A stretch of 64,000 nt of DNA, from positions 3,286,001-3,350,000 of the forward strand of contig NZ_CP047385.1 of NCBI RefSeq assembly GCF_000807775.2, read 5' to 3'. The translations under genes and the position numbers were made by a program. Origin of the DNA: Pandoraea fibrosis (GTDB lineage: Bacteria > Pseudomonadota > Gammaproteobacteria > Burkholderiales > Burkholderiaceae). The first letter of the stretch is position 1. Every line of letters starts with the position of its first letter. Under the pieces are notes generated by a model. It saw nothing but the letters and a program-made list of their open reading frames with translations. It had not been told where the DNA came from and did no database searches. Of the stretch, positions 17,587 to 26,113 are shown one piece after another.

Positions 17587-19530
17587 TCAGTCGGTTTGAG
17601 ACGGCTCGGCGCCGGTCGTGGGCGGGCCGAACAGTACCTCGATTGCCGCTCTCAATGCGCCATCCAGCGCGGGGTCGACGCCCGGGATCGGCGCCTGCGG
17701 CATCGTCGGGACCGGACCGCCATGCCTGAGCGCCGCTGCCATGTGCGTCAGTATCGCCGCCCCCGGATGCACCGGCGCTTCGTGATCGTCCCCATGTGGA
17801 ACTGTGTCGGTGATGGCATTCGCAACCCGCTCCAATCCCACCAACGCCGGCCACCAACGCGCCGCTCGTCGACTCACCAACGGCGGCTCCGATAAGGCGC
17901 GTTGCAACGCGATACGCGTGTCTTCCAGCGCTTTGTACGCCGCACGTCTCGCCGCGAACGCCGCATCGGTGTCGTGTGTGTCGGCGAGTGCTGCGTAACG
18001 GCCGAGTGCGTCGAGCGCATTGGCAACACGCTCGTCAAGCTGACGTCGTTCCCACTTCGCCCATGGCAAATACCCAACGAGCAGCACGATGGCACACGCG
18101 GCCACGGCGTCGATGAAACGCGCTATCGCAATGTCCTGACTCCCCGGCTGCAATGCGCCCATCACCAGCATCAGGATCGGTAACAGCAACGCGCTGAATA
18201 ATCCATAGTTGCGGCGCAGAGCCCACGGCAAACACGCGGCAAGCGGGATCAAAACCGCCAGGCTCACCAGACCGTTGCGGTCGATGGCAACGACCGCCGC
18301 CGAGACCGCCACGCCGACAATGCTGCCCACGCCACTCTGTAGCGCGCGCGCAAATACGGAGCCATAGTTCGGCTTGAAAATCACCACGACGATCAGCGGC
18401 ACCCAATACGAACGCGGCAATGCGGTGATCGCAATGAAGATCTGCGCGACGAGCACGCACAGGCCGATACGCACCAGATATCGCCACACGTCCGGCCACG
18501 GCCACTTGGGCATCCAGCGCGGATGCGCCGTGGCGCGCGCCTGATGCCTCGCCAAAGCCACTAGCGGTGCTTCTGCAGCATGCACGGTCCCCGTCAGCAA
18601 CGGTTCGGCACGATGCAACGCCGACGCCAAGGTGGGGGCCTGATTGCCTTTTGCTGCGGCGACGGCGGCCTCGACGTCGACAGGGCGGTCCCGCGCAATG
18701 CTGCGGGCGATGGCGTACAAGGCCCGGCCGAGCGGCGCGGGCATGGGCTGGTCGCCCTGTGCAAGGCCGATGACAGCGGATGTGATGGGCTCGGCCGCCA
18801 GAATCTGCGCAGCCCGGCGCTCAAGGACATCCCAGCCGCTGGCCGTACTCGCCCGCGCGGTCAGCAGGGTGTCGTAGGCCGCGGCAATCGCGTTCTCGAG
18901 CGACCGGCGCGCGAGTCTGACCCGTGGTGTGCCACTCGCGTCGAGCACGTTGGCCAGTTGCTGGTAGATGGCTGCGACGGCGTCGCGCTCGGCCGCGCCG
19001 GGATGGCGCAGCCAATGCACCGCCATGAGCAGCACGCTGAAGACGCCACCCGCCGCGAGGATCAGCGGTGCACGCCATTCGGGCGGGGGGAGGGCCAGGC
19101 CCCAGCCGACGATGAGGTAGACCGCGCCCTGCAAGGTCGCCGCAGAGGCCACGTTACCGAACGTTCCGATGAAGCTGAACAGCAGAATGGCCAGTTGTAA
19201 CAACACATGCGCGAGCCACGGACTGGAGACACCGATGTCGTGGATGAGCATGCCGGCAAAAAAGCCGACGACGCCGGTGGCAACGGTCAGCAGGATGGAG
19301 CGCGCCCGTGCGCGATAGGGACCGGTTCGGTCGCCGGTAATGACGGGCAGGGCGCCGAGAGCGAAGAGCGACGCGTCGGCGCCATGGCCGATGGCGACGC
19401 CGATGGCCGTGGGAATCGCCACGGAGAGGGTGGCATGGACGGCGTCCCAGCGCGAGAACGCCACGGGCTCGAGGCGCGCGAGCCGCGACATCCACGCGAC
19501 GCGGCGGCCGGGTTCTGGCGTCATGGGCAT
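17587..19530 (-). CDS. FUSC-family inner-membrane transporter (aromatic acid exporter type)
   Basis: 647 residues. An N-terminal bundle of about five to six membrane helices (residues ~30-170) is followed by a long soluble region, then a second bundle at ~345-500 and a C-terminal cytosolic helical part. This repeated 6-helix plus soluble-domain layout is that of the FUSC/aromatic acid exporter superfamily (fusaric acid resistance, AaeB, YccS). RSYWVPLIVVVIFKPNYGSVFARALQSGVGSIVG is the conserved second-bundle motif. The substrate is unknown. It lies 31 bases downstream of the HAD gene and is probably cotranscribed. The start may be the second Met (MTPEPGRR). Confidence 0.88.
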   Translation of the reverse strand: MPMTPEPGRRVAWMSRLARLEPVAFSRWDAVHATLSVAIPTAIGVAIGHGADASLFALGALPVITGDRTGPYRARARSILLTVATGVVGFFAGMLIHDIGVSSPWLAHVLLQLAILLFSFIGTFGNVASAATLQGAVYLIVGWGLALPPPEWRAPLILAAGGVFSVLLMAVHWLRHPGAAERDAVAAIYQQLANVLDASGTPRVRLARRSLENAIAAAYDTLLTARASTASGWDVLERRAAQILAAEPITSAVIGLAQGDQPMPAPLGRALYAIARSIARDRPVDVEAAVAAAKGNQAPTLASALHRAEPLLTGTVHAAEAPLVALARHQARATAHPRWMPKWPWPDVWRYLVRIGLCVLVAQIFIAITALPRSYWVPLIVVVIFKPNYGSVFARALQSGVGSIVGVAVSAAVVAIDRNGLVSLAVLIPLAACLPWALRRNYGLFSALLLPILMLVMGALQPGSQDIAIARFIDAVAACAIVLLVGYLPWAKWERRQLDERVANALDALGRYAALADTHDTDAAFAARRAAYKALEDTRIALQRALSEPPLVSRRAARWWPALVGLERVANAITDTVPHGDDHEAPVHPGAAILTHMAAALRHGGPVPTMPQAPIPGVDPALDGALRAAIEVLFGPPTTGAEPSQTD

Positions 19531-19561
19531 GAGGGAGGAATGCCGGGGGTCGTCAGGATCG

Positions 19562-20212
19562 TCAGGGCGCGCGCGGTGGCGTGTCCATGTCCATCAACGG
19601 CATGAGCTTGCCCTGCCCGCGAATCCAGGCGTGATCGGCGCGCGCGGCCATTTCTTTGTCGCCACGGCTGTCGCCATACGCGAAAAGCACGCGCGGCGGC
19701 GAGGGTGACCACCATGCTTCAAGGCGTCGCACCTTTTCGGGCCCCCAACAATTCGGCTGCGCAAATTGTCCGGTGAACCGCCCCAGTCCGTCGAACGCGA
19801 GTTCGGTGCTCAGCACGGCCTCGAACCCGACGGAGGCAGCCCACGGGCGGAGGTACAGGCCCGGCGAAGCACTGACCAACACGATACGGTGTCCCATAGA
19901 TCGGTGCTGCCGCACACGGGCAAGCATCTCGGGGCGAAGCAGACGTTGCAGCGGTCCTGCGACGAATCGTCGGGCGTCGTCTTCGAGTTGTGCCTGTGTC
20001 CGGCCGCCAAGCGACGCTCGCAGGAATGCCGCCTTGGCAGTGCCCCGGTCGACGAGCTTCAGCGCAGCGCCGATCAGCCACGGCGAGGCAAGCACGGCGC
20101 CGGTCACGAAGCGCGCGGTGCCGACCGTTTCGCGCACGAACACGCGCAGGCTGTCGGTAGTAGAAATTGTCCCGTCGAAATCGAAGGCGGCGATGATGGA
20201 CGCGTCTCGCAT
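19562..20212 (-). CDS. HAD-superfamily phosphatase, subfamily IB
   Basis: 216 residues. All four HAD motifs are visible: motif I AAFDFDGTISTTDS (nucleophile and acid Asp), motif II VLVSASPG, motif III Lys in WGPEKVRR, and motif IV YGDSRGDKEM. The helical cap after motif I places it in subfamily IB, which contains phosphoserine phosphatase-like and CicA-like enzymes. The substrate is not known. It begins 6 bases after the stop codon of the BcsR-like gene, so the two are almost certainly in one transcript. Confidence 0.88.
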   Translation of the reverse strand: MRDASIIAAFDFDGTISTTDSLRVFVRETVGTARFVTGAVLASPWLIGAALKLVDRGTAKAAFLRASLGGRTQAQLEDDARRFVAGPLQRLLRPEMLARVRQHRSMGHRIVLVSASPGLYLRPWAASVGFEAVLSTELAFDGLGRFTGQFAQPNCWGPEKVRRLEAWWSPSPPRVLFAYGDSRGDKEMAARADHAWIRGQGKLMPLMDMDTPPRAP

Positions 20213-20218
20213 GCGACG

Positions 20219-20494
20219 TCAGCCCTGGTTCGACGCGGGCGCTGCCGATAGCGTCGTGTCGCGCGAGTCGGCGACGGCGACGAGGTGCGGCCAGCGCTGG
20301 CTCGCCTGCTGGCTGGCAACGAAAGCTTGCTCGTCGCGATAGAACGGCAACACGTCTGAGCCGATGGCTTCGCGCAAACGGTCGATGTCCGAGGGATACC
20401 GATGCTCGATCATCGCGTCGGCCGCTTCCGGCGCGGGCACGAGGTTCGCCACGGCAATGGGGGACGAAGGTTCGTTCAGGCTCATGCGGGGCAT
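20219..20494 (-). CDS. Small BcsR/YhjR-like protein divergent from the cellulose operon
   Basis: 91 residues, or 88 if the second ATG at 20485 is used. The core DIDRLREAIGSDVLPFYRD and RWPHLVAVAD resembles, from memory, the E. coli BcsR pattern (DIVALKQAF, an acidic Tyr-Asp segment, RWPLLAEFA). BcsR is the small partner of BcsQ that stabilises the cellulose synthase complex. A bcsQ gene is 8 kb away and the bcs operon starts 280 bases away on the other strand, which supports the call. The identity is weak and short; an unrelated small protein is possible. The HAD phosphatase gene follows 6 bases later. Confidence 0.5.
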   Translation of the reverse strand: MPRMSLNEPSSPIAVANLVPAPEAADAMIEHRYPSDIDRLREAIGSDVLPFYRDEQAFVASQQASQRWPHLVAVADSRDTTLSAAPASNQG

Positions 20495-20774
20495 TCTATA
20501 CGTTGCGTTGCATTGACCGCAATTGCGCCGCTGACCGGCCGGCCGATGTACCTGTCGCCCGACACCTGGAGGCTAACGTCCGCTTGATTACTTGCCCTCA
20601 GGCAAGCTAGCATGGCGCAACGTGCTATTTCGAGACACACGGGCTGAGCTGTCCCGCCGGACCCTGGCGATCTTGGGATTGCCTGACAACGACGTGGTGA
20701 GACGTCGGGTCGATCGGGCGAGGCTCGTGTAGAGATGGCGATAATGCAGCACAAGAACAGATGAGGCATCGCAC
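20495..20774. other. 280-base divergent control region of the cellulose operon
   Basis: No gene seen. It must hold promoters for the BcsR-like gene (minus) and bcsB (plus). A small hairpin, CTTGCC/GGCAAG with a CTCA loop, is at 20591-20606. ATAATG-like sequence near 20740 could be a -10 for bcsB, but I see no good -35. Confidence 0.4.
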
Positions 20775-23138
20775 ATGCAGCTTCAAGCGTCTTGGTCGCG
20801 TTACACGAAGGTCTCTGCCATCTGCCTGCTAGTGTTGGCAGCGATGGACCCCGGTGGTGCCAGGCTTGCGGGAGCGGCACCAGCGGGAGGTCGGACGGGT
20901 AAAGCCCCTGTGCCAGCCGGCACCGCGACCGTGCCGGACACTGCGTCCGGCGCCACTGCCTCGCCTGAGGCGGCTATCAATACCGTTGCGTCCGTGTCGG
21001 CACCGCCTGGCACGAGTCAGCGAACCGTGACGTTTGCCCAGTTGGGGCAGACGAATGGCTTACGCCTGCGTGGCACGGAAGGCGCGGGCGATGTCAATTT
21101 CGGAATCCGACTTGATCAGACGGTCGCTTCGGCATTGCTTAGGCTGCGCTACGCGTATTCGCCTGCGCTGATCCCCGATCTCTCGCAACTCAAGGTCTAT
21201 CTGAATGAAGAGCTGATCGCCACGTTGCCGTTCAACAAACAGGACGGCGGCAAGAATCTGATCCGCGAAATTCCGCTCGACCCACGCTTGCTCTCGGGCT
21301 TCAACCGGATTCGCCTGGTGCTCATCGGCCACTACACGATGGAGTGCGAGGATCCGATGCACTCCAGCCTGTGGGCCGATATCAGCCCACAGAGCGAGAT
21401 CGTCACCAGCACGCAACCGCTCACGCTGCGTAACGATCTGGCCACGCTGCCTGCCCCGTTCTTCGATCGTCACGACAATCGCGATCAGTCGGTGCCGTTT
21501 GTCTTCGGTGCGCCGCCGTCGCTGGCTGTCGTGCATGCGGCTGGCGTGGTGGCGACGTGGGCCGGGGCCATCGGCGACTACCGCCGCACGCGCTTTCCGG
21601 TCAGCGTGAATACGCTGCCGTCAAAGCACGCCATCGTATTTGCCACGAACGACACGCTGCCGCCGGCGCTCAATCTAGGGAAGGTCGACGCGCCCACGCT
21701 GCGCATGATCTCGAATCCGAACGACCCGTCGCTCAAACTGCTCGTCGTGCAGGGGCGTGACGCCAAGGATCTGGAGACGGCTGCCCTTGCGCTGGTATCG
21801 GGCCGCGCCGCGCTCTCGGGGGACGCGACGCGCATCGACGCGCTCGAACCGTTGCCGGCGCGTCCGGCCTACGACGCGCCGCGCTGGGTGCGCACCGACC
21901 GCCCGGTCAAGCTGGGGGAACTGGTCGACAACCCCAGCGATCTTCAGGCGAACGGCTATATGCCGTGGCCGATCCGCGTTCAGCTCAATTTGCCGGCCGA
22001 CTTGCTGACGTGGCAGAACACCGGCGTGCCGATGGACCTGAAGTACCGCTACACGCCGCCGGTCAAACCCGACGATTCGTCGATGAGCGTGGCGATCAAC
22101 GATCAGTTCGTGCGCGCCTATCGTCTGCGCGCGGCGGGGGCGAGCACCGATAAGAGCCACATGCTCGTGGAGTTGCTCTCGGATGGCACGATGGCCGACC
22201 GCAGAGAGGTTCGCATCCCTGCTTTCCAGGTGGCGTCGCGCAATTCGTTGTCGTTCCAGTTCGCCATGGAGCCGCACAAGGAAGGTCTGTGCAGCCAGAC
22301 GATCACGAACGCGGCCCGGTCGGCCATCGATGCGGACTCGACCATCGACTTCAGCGGTCTGCCGCACTACGCCGAGATGCCGAATCTGAGCTTCTTCGTC
22401 GGCAGTGGCTTCCCGTTCACGAAATATGCCGATCTGGCGCAGACGGCCGTTGTCATGTCGAAGACGCCCGACACGGCGGAACTCGAAACGGTGTTCTCGA
22501 CGCTCGGTCAGTTCGGCCGCTCGACCGGCACGTATGCCGATCGCTTCGAGGTGCTCGACACGACGCAAACGGACCGCTTCAAAGACCGCGACTTGCTGGT
22601 CGTCGGAGGGAAGGACGCCGCAGACCTGCTGATCAAGTGGGGCAAGAATCTGCCATTGATCATCGACAAGACACGTCGCGTGCTGAGCGCGCAGCCGCAA
22701 GGCTATCGGGGGGATGGCGCTACCGGCTCGGCACTCGCGGCCAGCCGTGTCGGCCCGGCCCGCATGGACGCGCTCTCGCAAGGACCGCTCGCCGCCCTCG
22801 TCGGTTTCGAATCGCCCGTGAGTCCGTCACGCTCGGTTGTCGCCATCAATGCGTCGAGCGACGACTCGTTGCTCAGCGTCGTCGACGCCATCGACGACAA
22901 CACGCGGCGCGCCGCGATTCACGGCGATCTGGCGGTGGTCAACGGCGAGCGCGTCGAATCGTACCGGCTGGGACAGACGTATTTTGTCGGCGACGTGAGC
23001 TGGTGGACCCGCATTCGCTACCACCTCTCAAGCCACCCGGTTCTGGTCGGATTGGTGGCGTTGCTCGCGGCCTTCGCGATTGCGCTCAAGTGCTTCGGCT
23101 GGTTACAGCGCCGCGCATCGCGTCGTCTGGAGAAGTAA
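20775..23138 (+). CDS. bcsB: Cellulose synthase periplasmic regulatory subunit
   Basis: 787 residues. A signal peptide (basic RYTK, then SAICLLVLAAM) precedes an Ala/Pro/Thr-rich linker. The rest is the BcsB periplasmic domain with alternating carbohydrate-binding and flavodoxin-like parts: VTFAQLGQTNGLRLRG opens the first, and GHYTMECEDPMHSSLWADIS is a conserved BcsB segment. The C-terminus has one membrane helix at about residues 754-773 followed by a short basic tail, which packs against BcsA in known complexes. BcsB guides the nascent glucan through the periplasm. First gene of the operon; GAGG precedes the start. Its stop codon is immediately followed by the bcsZ ATG. Confidence 0.93.
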   Translation: MQLQASWSRYTKVSAICLLVLAAMDPGGARLAGAAPAGGRTGKAPVPAGTATVPDTASGATASPEAAINTVASVSAPPGTSQRTVTFAQLGQTNGLRLRGTEGAGDVNFGIRLDQTVASALLRLRYAYSPALIPDLSQLKVYLNEELIATLPFNKQDGGKNLIREIPLDPRLLSGFNRIRLVLIGHYTMECEDPMHSSLWADISPQSEIVTSTQPLTLRNDLATLPAPFFDRHDNRDQSVPFVFGAPPSLAVVHAAGVVATWAGAIGDYRRTRFPVSVNTLPSKHAIVFATNDTLPPALNLGKVDAPTLRMISNPNDPSLKLLVVQGRDAKDLETAALALVSGRAALSGDATRIDALEPLPARPAYDAPRWVRTDRPVKLGELVDNPSDLQANGYMPWPIRVQLNLPADLLTWQNTGVPMDLKYRYTPPVKPDDSSMSVAINDQFVRAYRLRAAGASTDKSHMLVELLSDGTMADRREVRIPAFQVASRNSLSFQFAMEPHKEGLCSQTITNAARSAIDADSTIDFSGLPHYAEMPNLSFFVGSGFPFTKYADLAQTAVVMSKTPDTAELETVFSTLGQFGRSTGTYADRFEVLDTTQTDRFKDRDLLVVGGKDAADLLIKWGKNLPLIIDKTRRVLSAQPQGYRGDGATGSALAASRVGPARMDALSQGPLAALVGFESPVSPSRSVVAINASSDDSLLSVVDAIDDNTRRAAIHGDLAVVNGERVESYRLGQTYFVGDVSWWTRIRYHLSSHPVLVGLVALLAAFAIALKCFGWLQRRASRRLEK

Positions 23139-24362
23139 ATGAAACGCGCCGATGCTTACGGCCGGCGCCGTCGTGCCGTGTTGCGTGCGCTCGCCGCCTG
23201 CAGCGCGGTGCCGATGCTCGCCAGTCTGATACCGCCGGTGCATGGCGCACCGGCGAAGGCGGCGTCCGCGCCCGCCGCAGGCGGCCGTGCGTGCGCGTCG
23301 GTCGACTGGCCGGACTGGACACGCTTCAAGGCAGGCTTTCTGAGTGACGACGGACGCGTGATCGATCGCAGCATGAGCGATCAGCGCACGGTGTCGGAAG
23401 GTCAGGCCTATGCGTTGACCTTTGCGCTGATTGCCAACGACCGGGCGACCTTCGACAAGGTGCTCGACTGGACGGTCAACAATCTCGCGCAGGGCGATCT
23501 CACCGCCCATCTGCCGGCGTGGCTCTGGGGCAAGAAGGACGACGGACAGTGGGCCGTACTCGACAGCAACCCGGCCAGCGATGCCGATATGTGGATCGCC
23601 TATGCGCTGGGCGAGGCGGGGCGGCTGTGGAACGTGCGGCGCTACTCCGCGCTGGGCGCCCTCGTCGCGCGACGTATCACCTCCGAAGAGAGCGATTTCG
23701 TGCCGGGTCTTGGCCGGACACTGCTCCCGGCCCCGGTGGGCTTTCATCCTGCCAAGGACCTCTGGCGCCTCAATCCCAGCTATGTGCCGATGCAGGTGGT
23801 GCGGCGTCTGGCGGGACTCTTTCCCGAGAGCGGCTGGGCACAACTCGTGACGTCCTCGCTCAAGCAGATCACGCTGACAGCGCCCCCCCTGGGATTCGCG
23901 CCGGAATGGGCGATGTACCGCGCCGGCCGGGGCTTCGAGATTGATCCCGAAACGCAGGGCGAGGGCAGCTATAACGCGATTCGTGTCTATCTCTGGGCGG
24001 GCATGCTCGCGCCCAGCAGCGAGGATTTTCACGCCCTGCGGCACAGCTTCGATGGCATGTTGAAGTACGTGGCGGCCCACGGTGCGCCGCCCGAACGAGT
24101 GAATACCCGCGACGGCACCGCGAAGCAGGACGGCGGTTCGGGCTTTTCCGCGGCACTGGTGCCACTGCTTCAGGCGGTAGGCAATACAGCGCTGGCGCAG
24201 GGGCAGGTCGCCCGCGCCCGATCACTCGATGCGCAATCGGCGCCGGGCTACTACAGCTCGGTACTTTCGCTGTTCGGTCTGGGCTGGCAGGACGGGCACT
24301 TCCGTTTCGCCGCCGACGGCACGTTGCAAGTGCCATGGGAGGCGGCTTGCGCGACACGTTGA
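23139..24362 (+). CDS. bcsZ: Periplasmic endo-1,4-beta-glucanase, GH8
   Basis: 407 residues with a basic, twin-arginine-like N-terminus (RRRR) and a hydrophobic signal segment ending near VHGAPA. The GH8 acid is Glu87 in TVSEGQAYAL; DADMWIAYALGEAG with Asp150 is the second signature. BcsZ trims or edits nascent cellulose in the periplasm. At the position where I recall the E. coli BcsZ catalytic base (SYDAIRVYLW) this protein has Asn279 (SYNAIRVYLW), which may alter catalysis. GGAG in the end of bcsB serves as ribosome site. The 3' end overlaps the bcsC start by 28 bases, so translation is coupled. Confidence 0.92.
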   Translation: MKRADAYGRRRRAVLRALAACSAVPMLASLIPPVHGAPAKAASAPAAGGRACASVDWPDWTRFKAGFLSDDGRVIDRSMSDQRTVSEGQAYALTFALIANDRATFDKVLDWTVNNLAQGDLTAHLPAWLWGKKDDGQWAVLDSNPASDADMWIAYALGEAGRLWNVRRYSALGALVARRITSEESDFVPGLGRTLLPAPVGFHPAKDLWRLNPSYVPMQVVRRLAGLFPESGWAQLVTSSLKQITLTAPPLGFAPEWAMYRAGRGFEIDPETQGEGSYNAIRVYLWAGMLAPSSEDFHALRHSFDGMLKYVAAHGAPPERVNTRDGTAKQDGGSGFSAALVPLLQAVGNTALAQGQVARARSLDAQSAPGYYSSVLSLFGLGWQDGHFRFAADGTLQVPWEAACATR

Positions 24363-26110
24363 TCCGTTCCGCCTGCGTGACGTGCCTGCTGATGGCCACC
24401 GGTGGTGGACATGTGCGTGCCGCGCCCGCGTCGAACGCGGGGAACAGCAACGCCAACGCCGTGGCGCCGAATCGAGACGTGAGCAATCTGCTCGCGAGCG
24501 CGCATCTCTGGCATTCGCGCTATCGCAACGATCTCGCCCGTTCCGCGCTTGAGAAGGCGCTGCTCGTGCAGCCGGATCAACCGGACGCGCTCTCGCTGCT
24601 CGGTCAGATCGAGATCGAGGAGAATCATCCGCAGCAGGCGAACAAGGCATTGCAGACGCTACGCGCCAAGTATCCAAACGCCCCGGCGACGAAAGCGCTG
24701 GCCGACGTGATCCGGATCAATACCGTCGATAAATCGCGCATCGCGCGTGCCCGGATATTGCAACGCAGCGGGCAGGCCGATGCCGCGTTCGCCGAATATA
24801 AAGCGCTGTTTCCCGATGGCCCGCCCGCGGGCGATCTCGGTGTCGAGTACTACCGGGCGCAGGCGAACGCCACCAACGGTTGGTCTTCGGCGCAACAGGG
24901 GCTGGCGAATCTGGCGAAGGCGTCGCCGGAGGACTCCCGCGCCTCGCAGTCGTTGGCCGAGTTGATGATGGATCGGCCGGCGAGCCGCCTTGCAGGCACG
25001 CGGATGGTGGCGGAACTCGCGGCGCGTCCCAACGCCGATCTGAACGCTCTGCTCCCGCTGTGGCAGAAAGGGTTGTCCAAGGCGGACGGCAATCTCGCGT
25101 GGCTGCCGCTGTATCAACGTTATCTCGCGCTTGCGCCGAACGATGCCGATATTCGTGCGGCCTACGACAAGCTGAATGCGCAGCAGGCCGCTCGCACGCG
25201 CATGCTCAACGACCCATCCTACAAGGCGCGTCAGGCCGGCATTCAGGCGCTCGATCAGGGGCGTCTGGGCGATGCGGAGAAATCCCTCGATGCAGCGCGC
25301 GTCAAGCGCCCGAACGACGGGGAAGTGCTTGGCTCGCTAGGCCTGGTGAAGATGCGGCAGGGCGATCACAAGGGCGCGCAGGCGCTGTTCGAGCAAGCAC
25401 TGCGCAAGGACCCGGACAACGCCGGCAAGTGGCGCGGACTGCTGCGGACGTCGCAGTTCTGGGGGGCGATGTCCGAGGCGCGCGACGCACGCGATGCGGG
25501 ACGTCTCGATGAGGCCGACCGGCTCGTGCGCAGCGCGTTGGCCAGCGATCCGCGCAATCCCGACGGACTGGCGCTGCTGGGTGATATTGCGATGGACGAC
25601 AAGCGCGACGACGATGCCGAGCGATTGTTCCAACAGGCGCTCAAGATCGAACCGGACAACGACACGGCCCTGCGCGGCATGATTACCCTGTACTCGCGTC
25701 AGCAGCGTCGCGCAGAGCTTGCGACCCTGCTGGGCGATCTGAGGCGGCGCTTCCCGCAGGACAAGGCACGTTTCGACAAGGCGGAAGCCGCCGCTTTGTC
25801 GGACGATGCCGAGCGCGAGATTGCGCAAGGCCACAACGGGCCGGCGCTGGCGGCGTTGGAGCGCGCCGTCGCGCTCGATCCGGGCAATGCGTGGACACGC
25901 TATTCGCTCGCGAGTCTCTACCGGAAGTTGCGTCTGCCGCAGATAGGCCGCGATGTGATGGCAGAGGGCATGCGCCAGCCGCTCGAGTCCGACGACCGCG
26001 CGCAGATGCTGTATGCGCAGGCGATTTACCTGAACGTCATCGACGATGAAGTGGGCGCACGGGCATCGCTCGCACAGATTCCGGCGGCCAACGTCACGCC
26101 ATCGATCTAG
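24335..26110 (+). CDS. bcsC: BcsC N-terminal fragment: signal peptide and TPR scaffold
   Basis: 591 residues. The signal peptide is MGGGLRDTLIRSACVTCLLMATGGGHVRA with likely cleavage near residue 29. Tandem TPR units follow (for example ALEKALLVQPDQPDALSLLGQIEIEE and AERLFQQALKIEPDNDTALRGMITLY). The last residues before the TAG are IPAANVTPSI. On its own this piece would be a soluble periplasmic TPR protein that could still bind other Bcs parts or peptidoglycan but has no outer-membrane pore. Confidence 0.75.
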   Translation: MGGGLRDTLIRSACVTCLLMATGGGHVRAAPASNAGNSNANAVAPNRDVSNLLASAHLWHSRYRNDLARSALEKALLVQPDQPDALSLLGQIEIEENHPQQANKALQTLRAKYPNAPATKALADVIRINTVDKSRIARARILQRSGQADAAFAEYKALFPDGPPAGDLGVEYYRAQANATNGWSSAQQGLANLAKASPEDSRASQSLAELMMDRPASRLAGTRMVAELAARPNADLNALLPLWQKGLSKADGNLAWLPLYQRYLALAPNDADIRAAYDKLNAQQAARTRMLNDPSYKARQAGIQALDQGRLGDAEKSLDAARVKRPNDGEVLGSLGLVKMRQGDHKGAQALFEQALRKDPDNAGKWRGLLRTSQFWGAMSEARDARDAGRLDEADRLVRSALASDPRNPDGLALLGDIAMDDKRDDDAERLFQQALKIEPDNDTALRGMITLYSRQQRRAELATLLGDLRRRFPQDKARFDKAEAAALSDDAEREIAQGHNGPALAALERAVALDPGNAWTRYSLASLYRKLRLPQIGRDVMAEGMRQPLESDDRAQMLYAQAIYLNVIDDEVGARASLAQIPAANVTPSI

Positions 26111-26113
26111 GGC

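Noticed and set aside
26108..26110. Programmed frameshift or selenocysteine-type recoding in bcsC
   Set aside because: The frame does not change across the stop and the codon is TAG, not TGA; no recoding structure is evident just downstream. A nonsense change or error is simpler.
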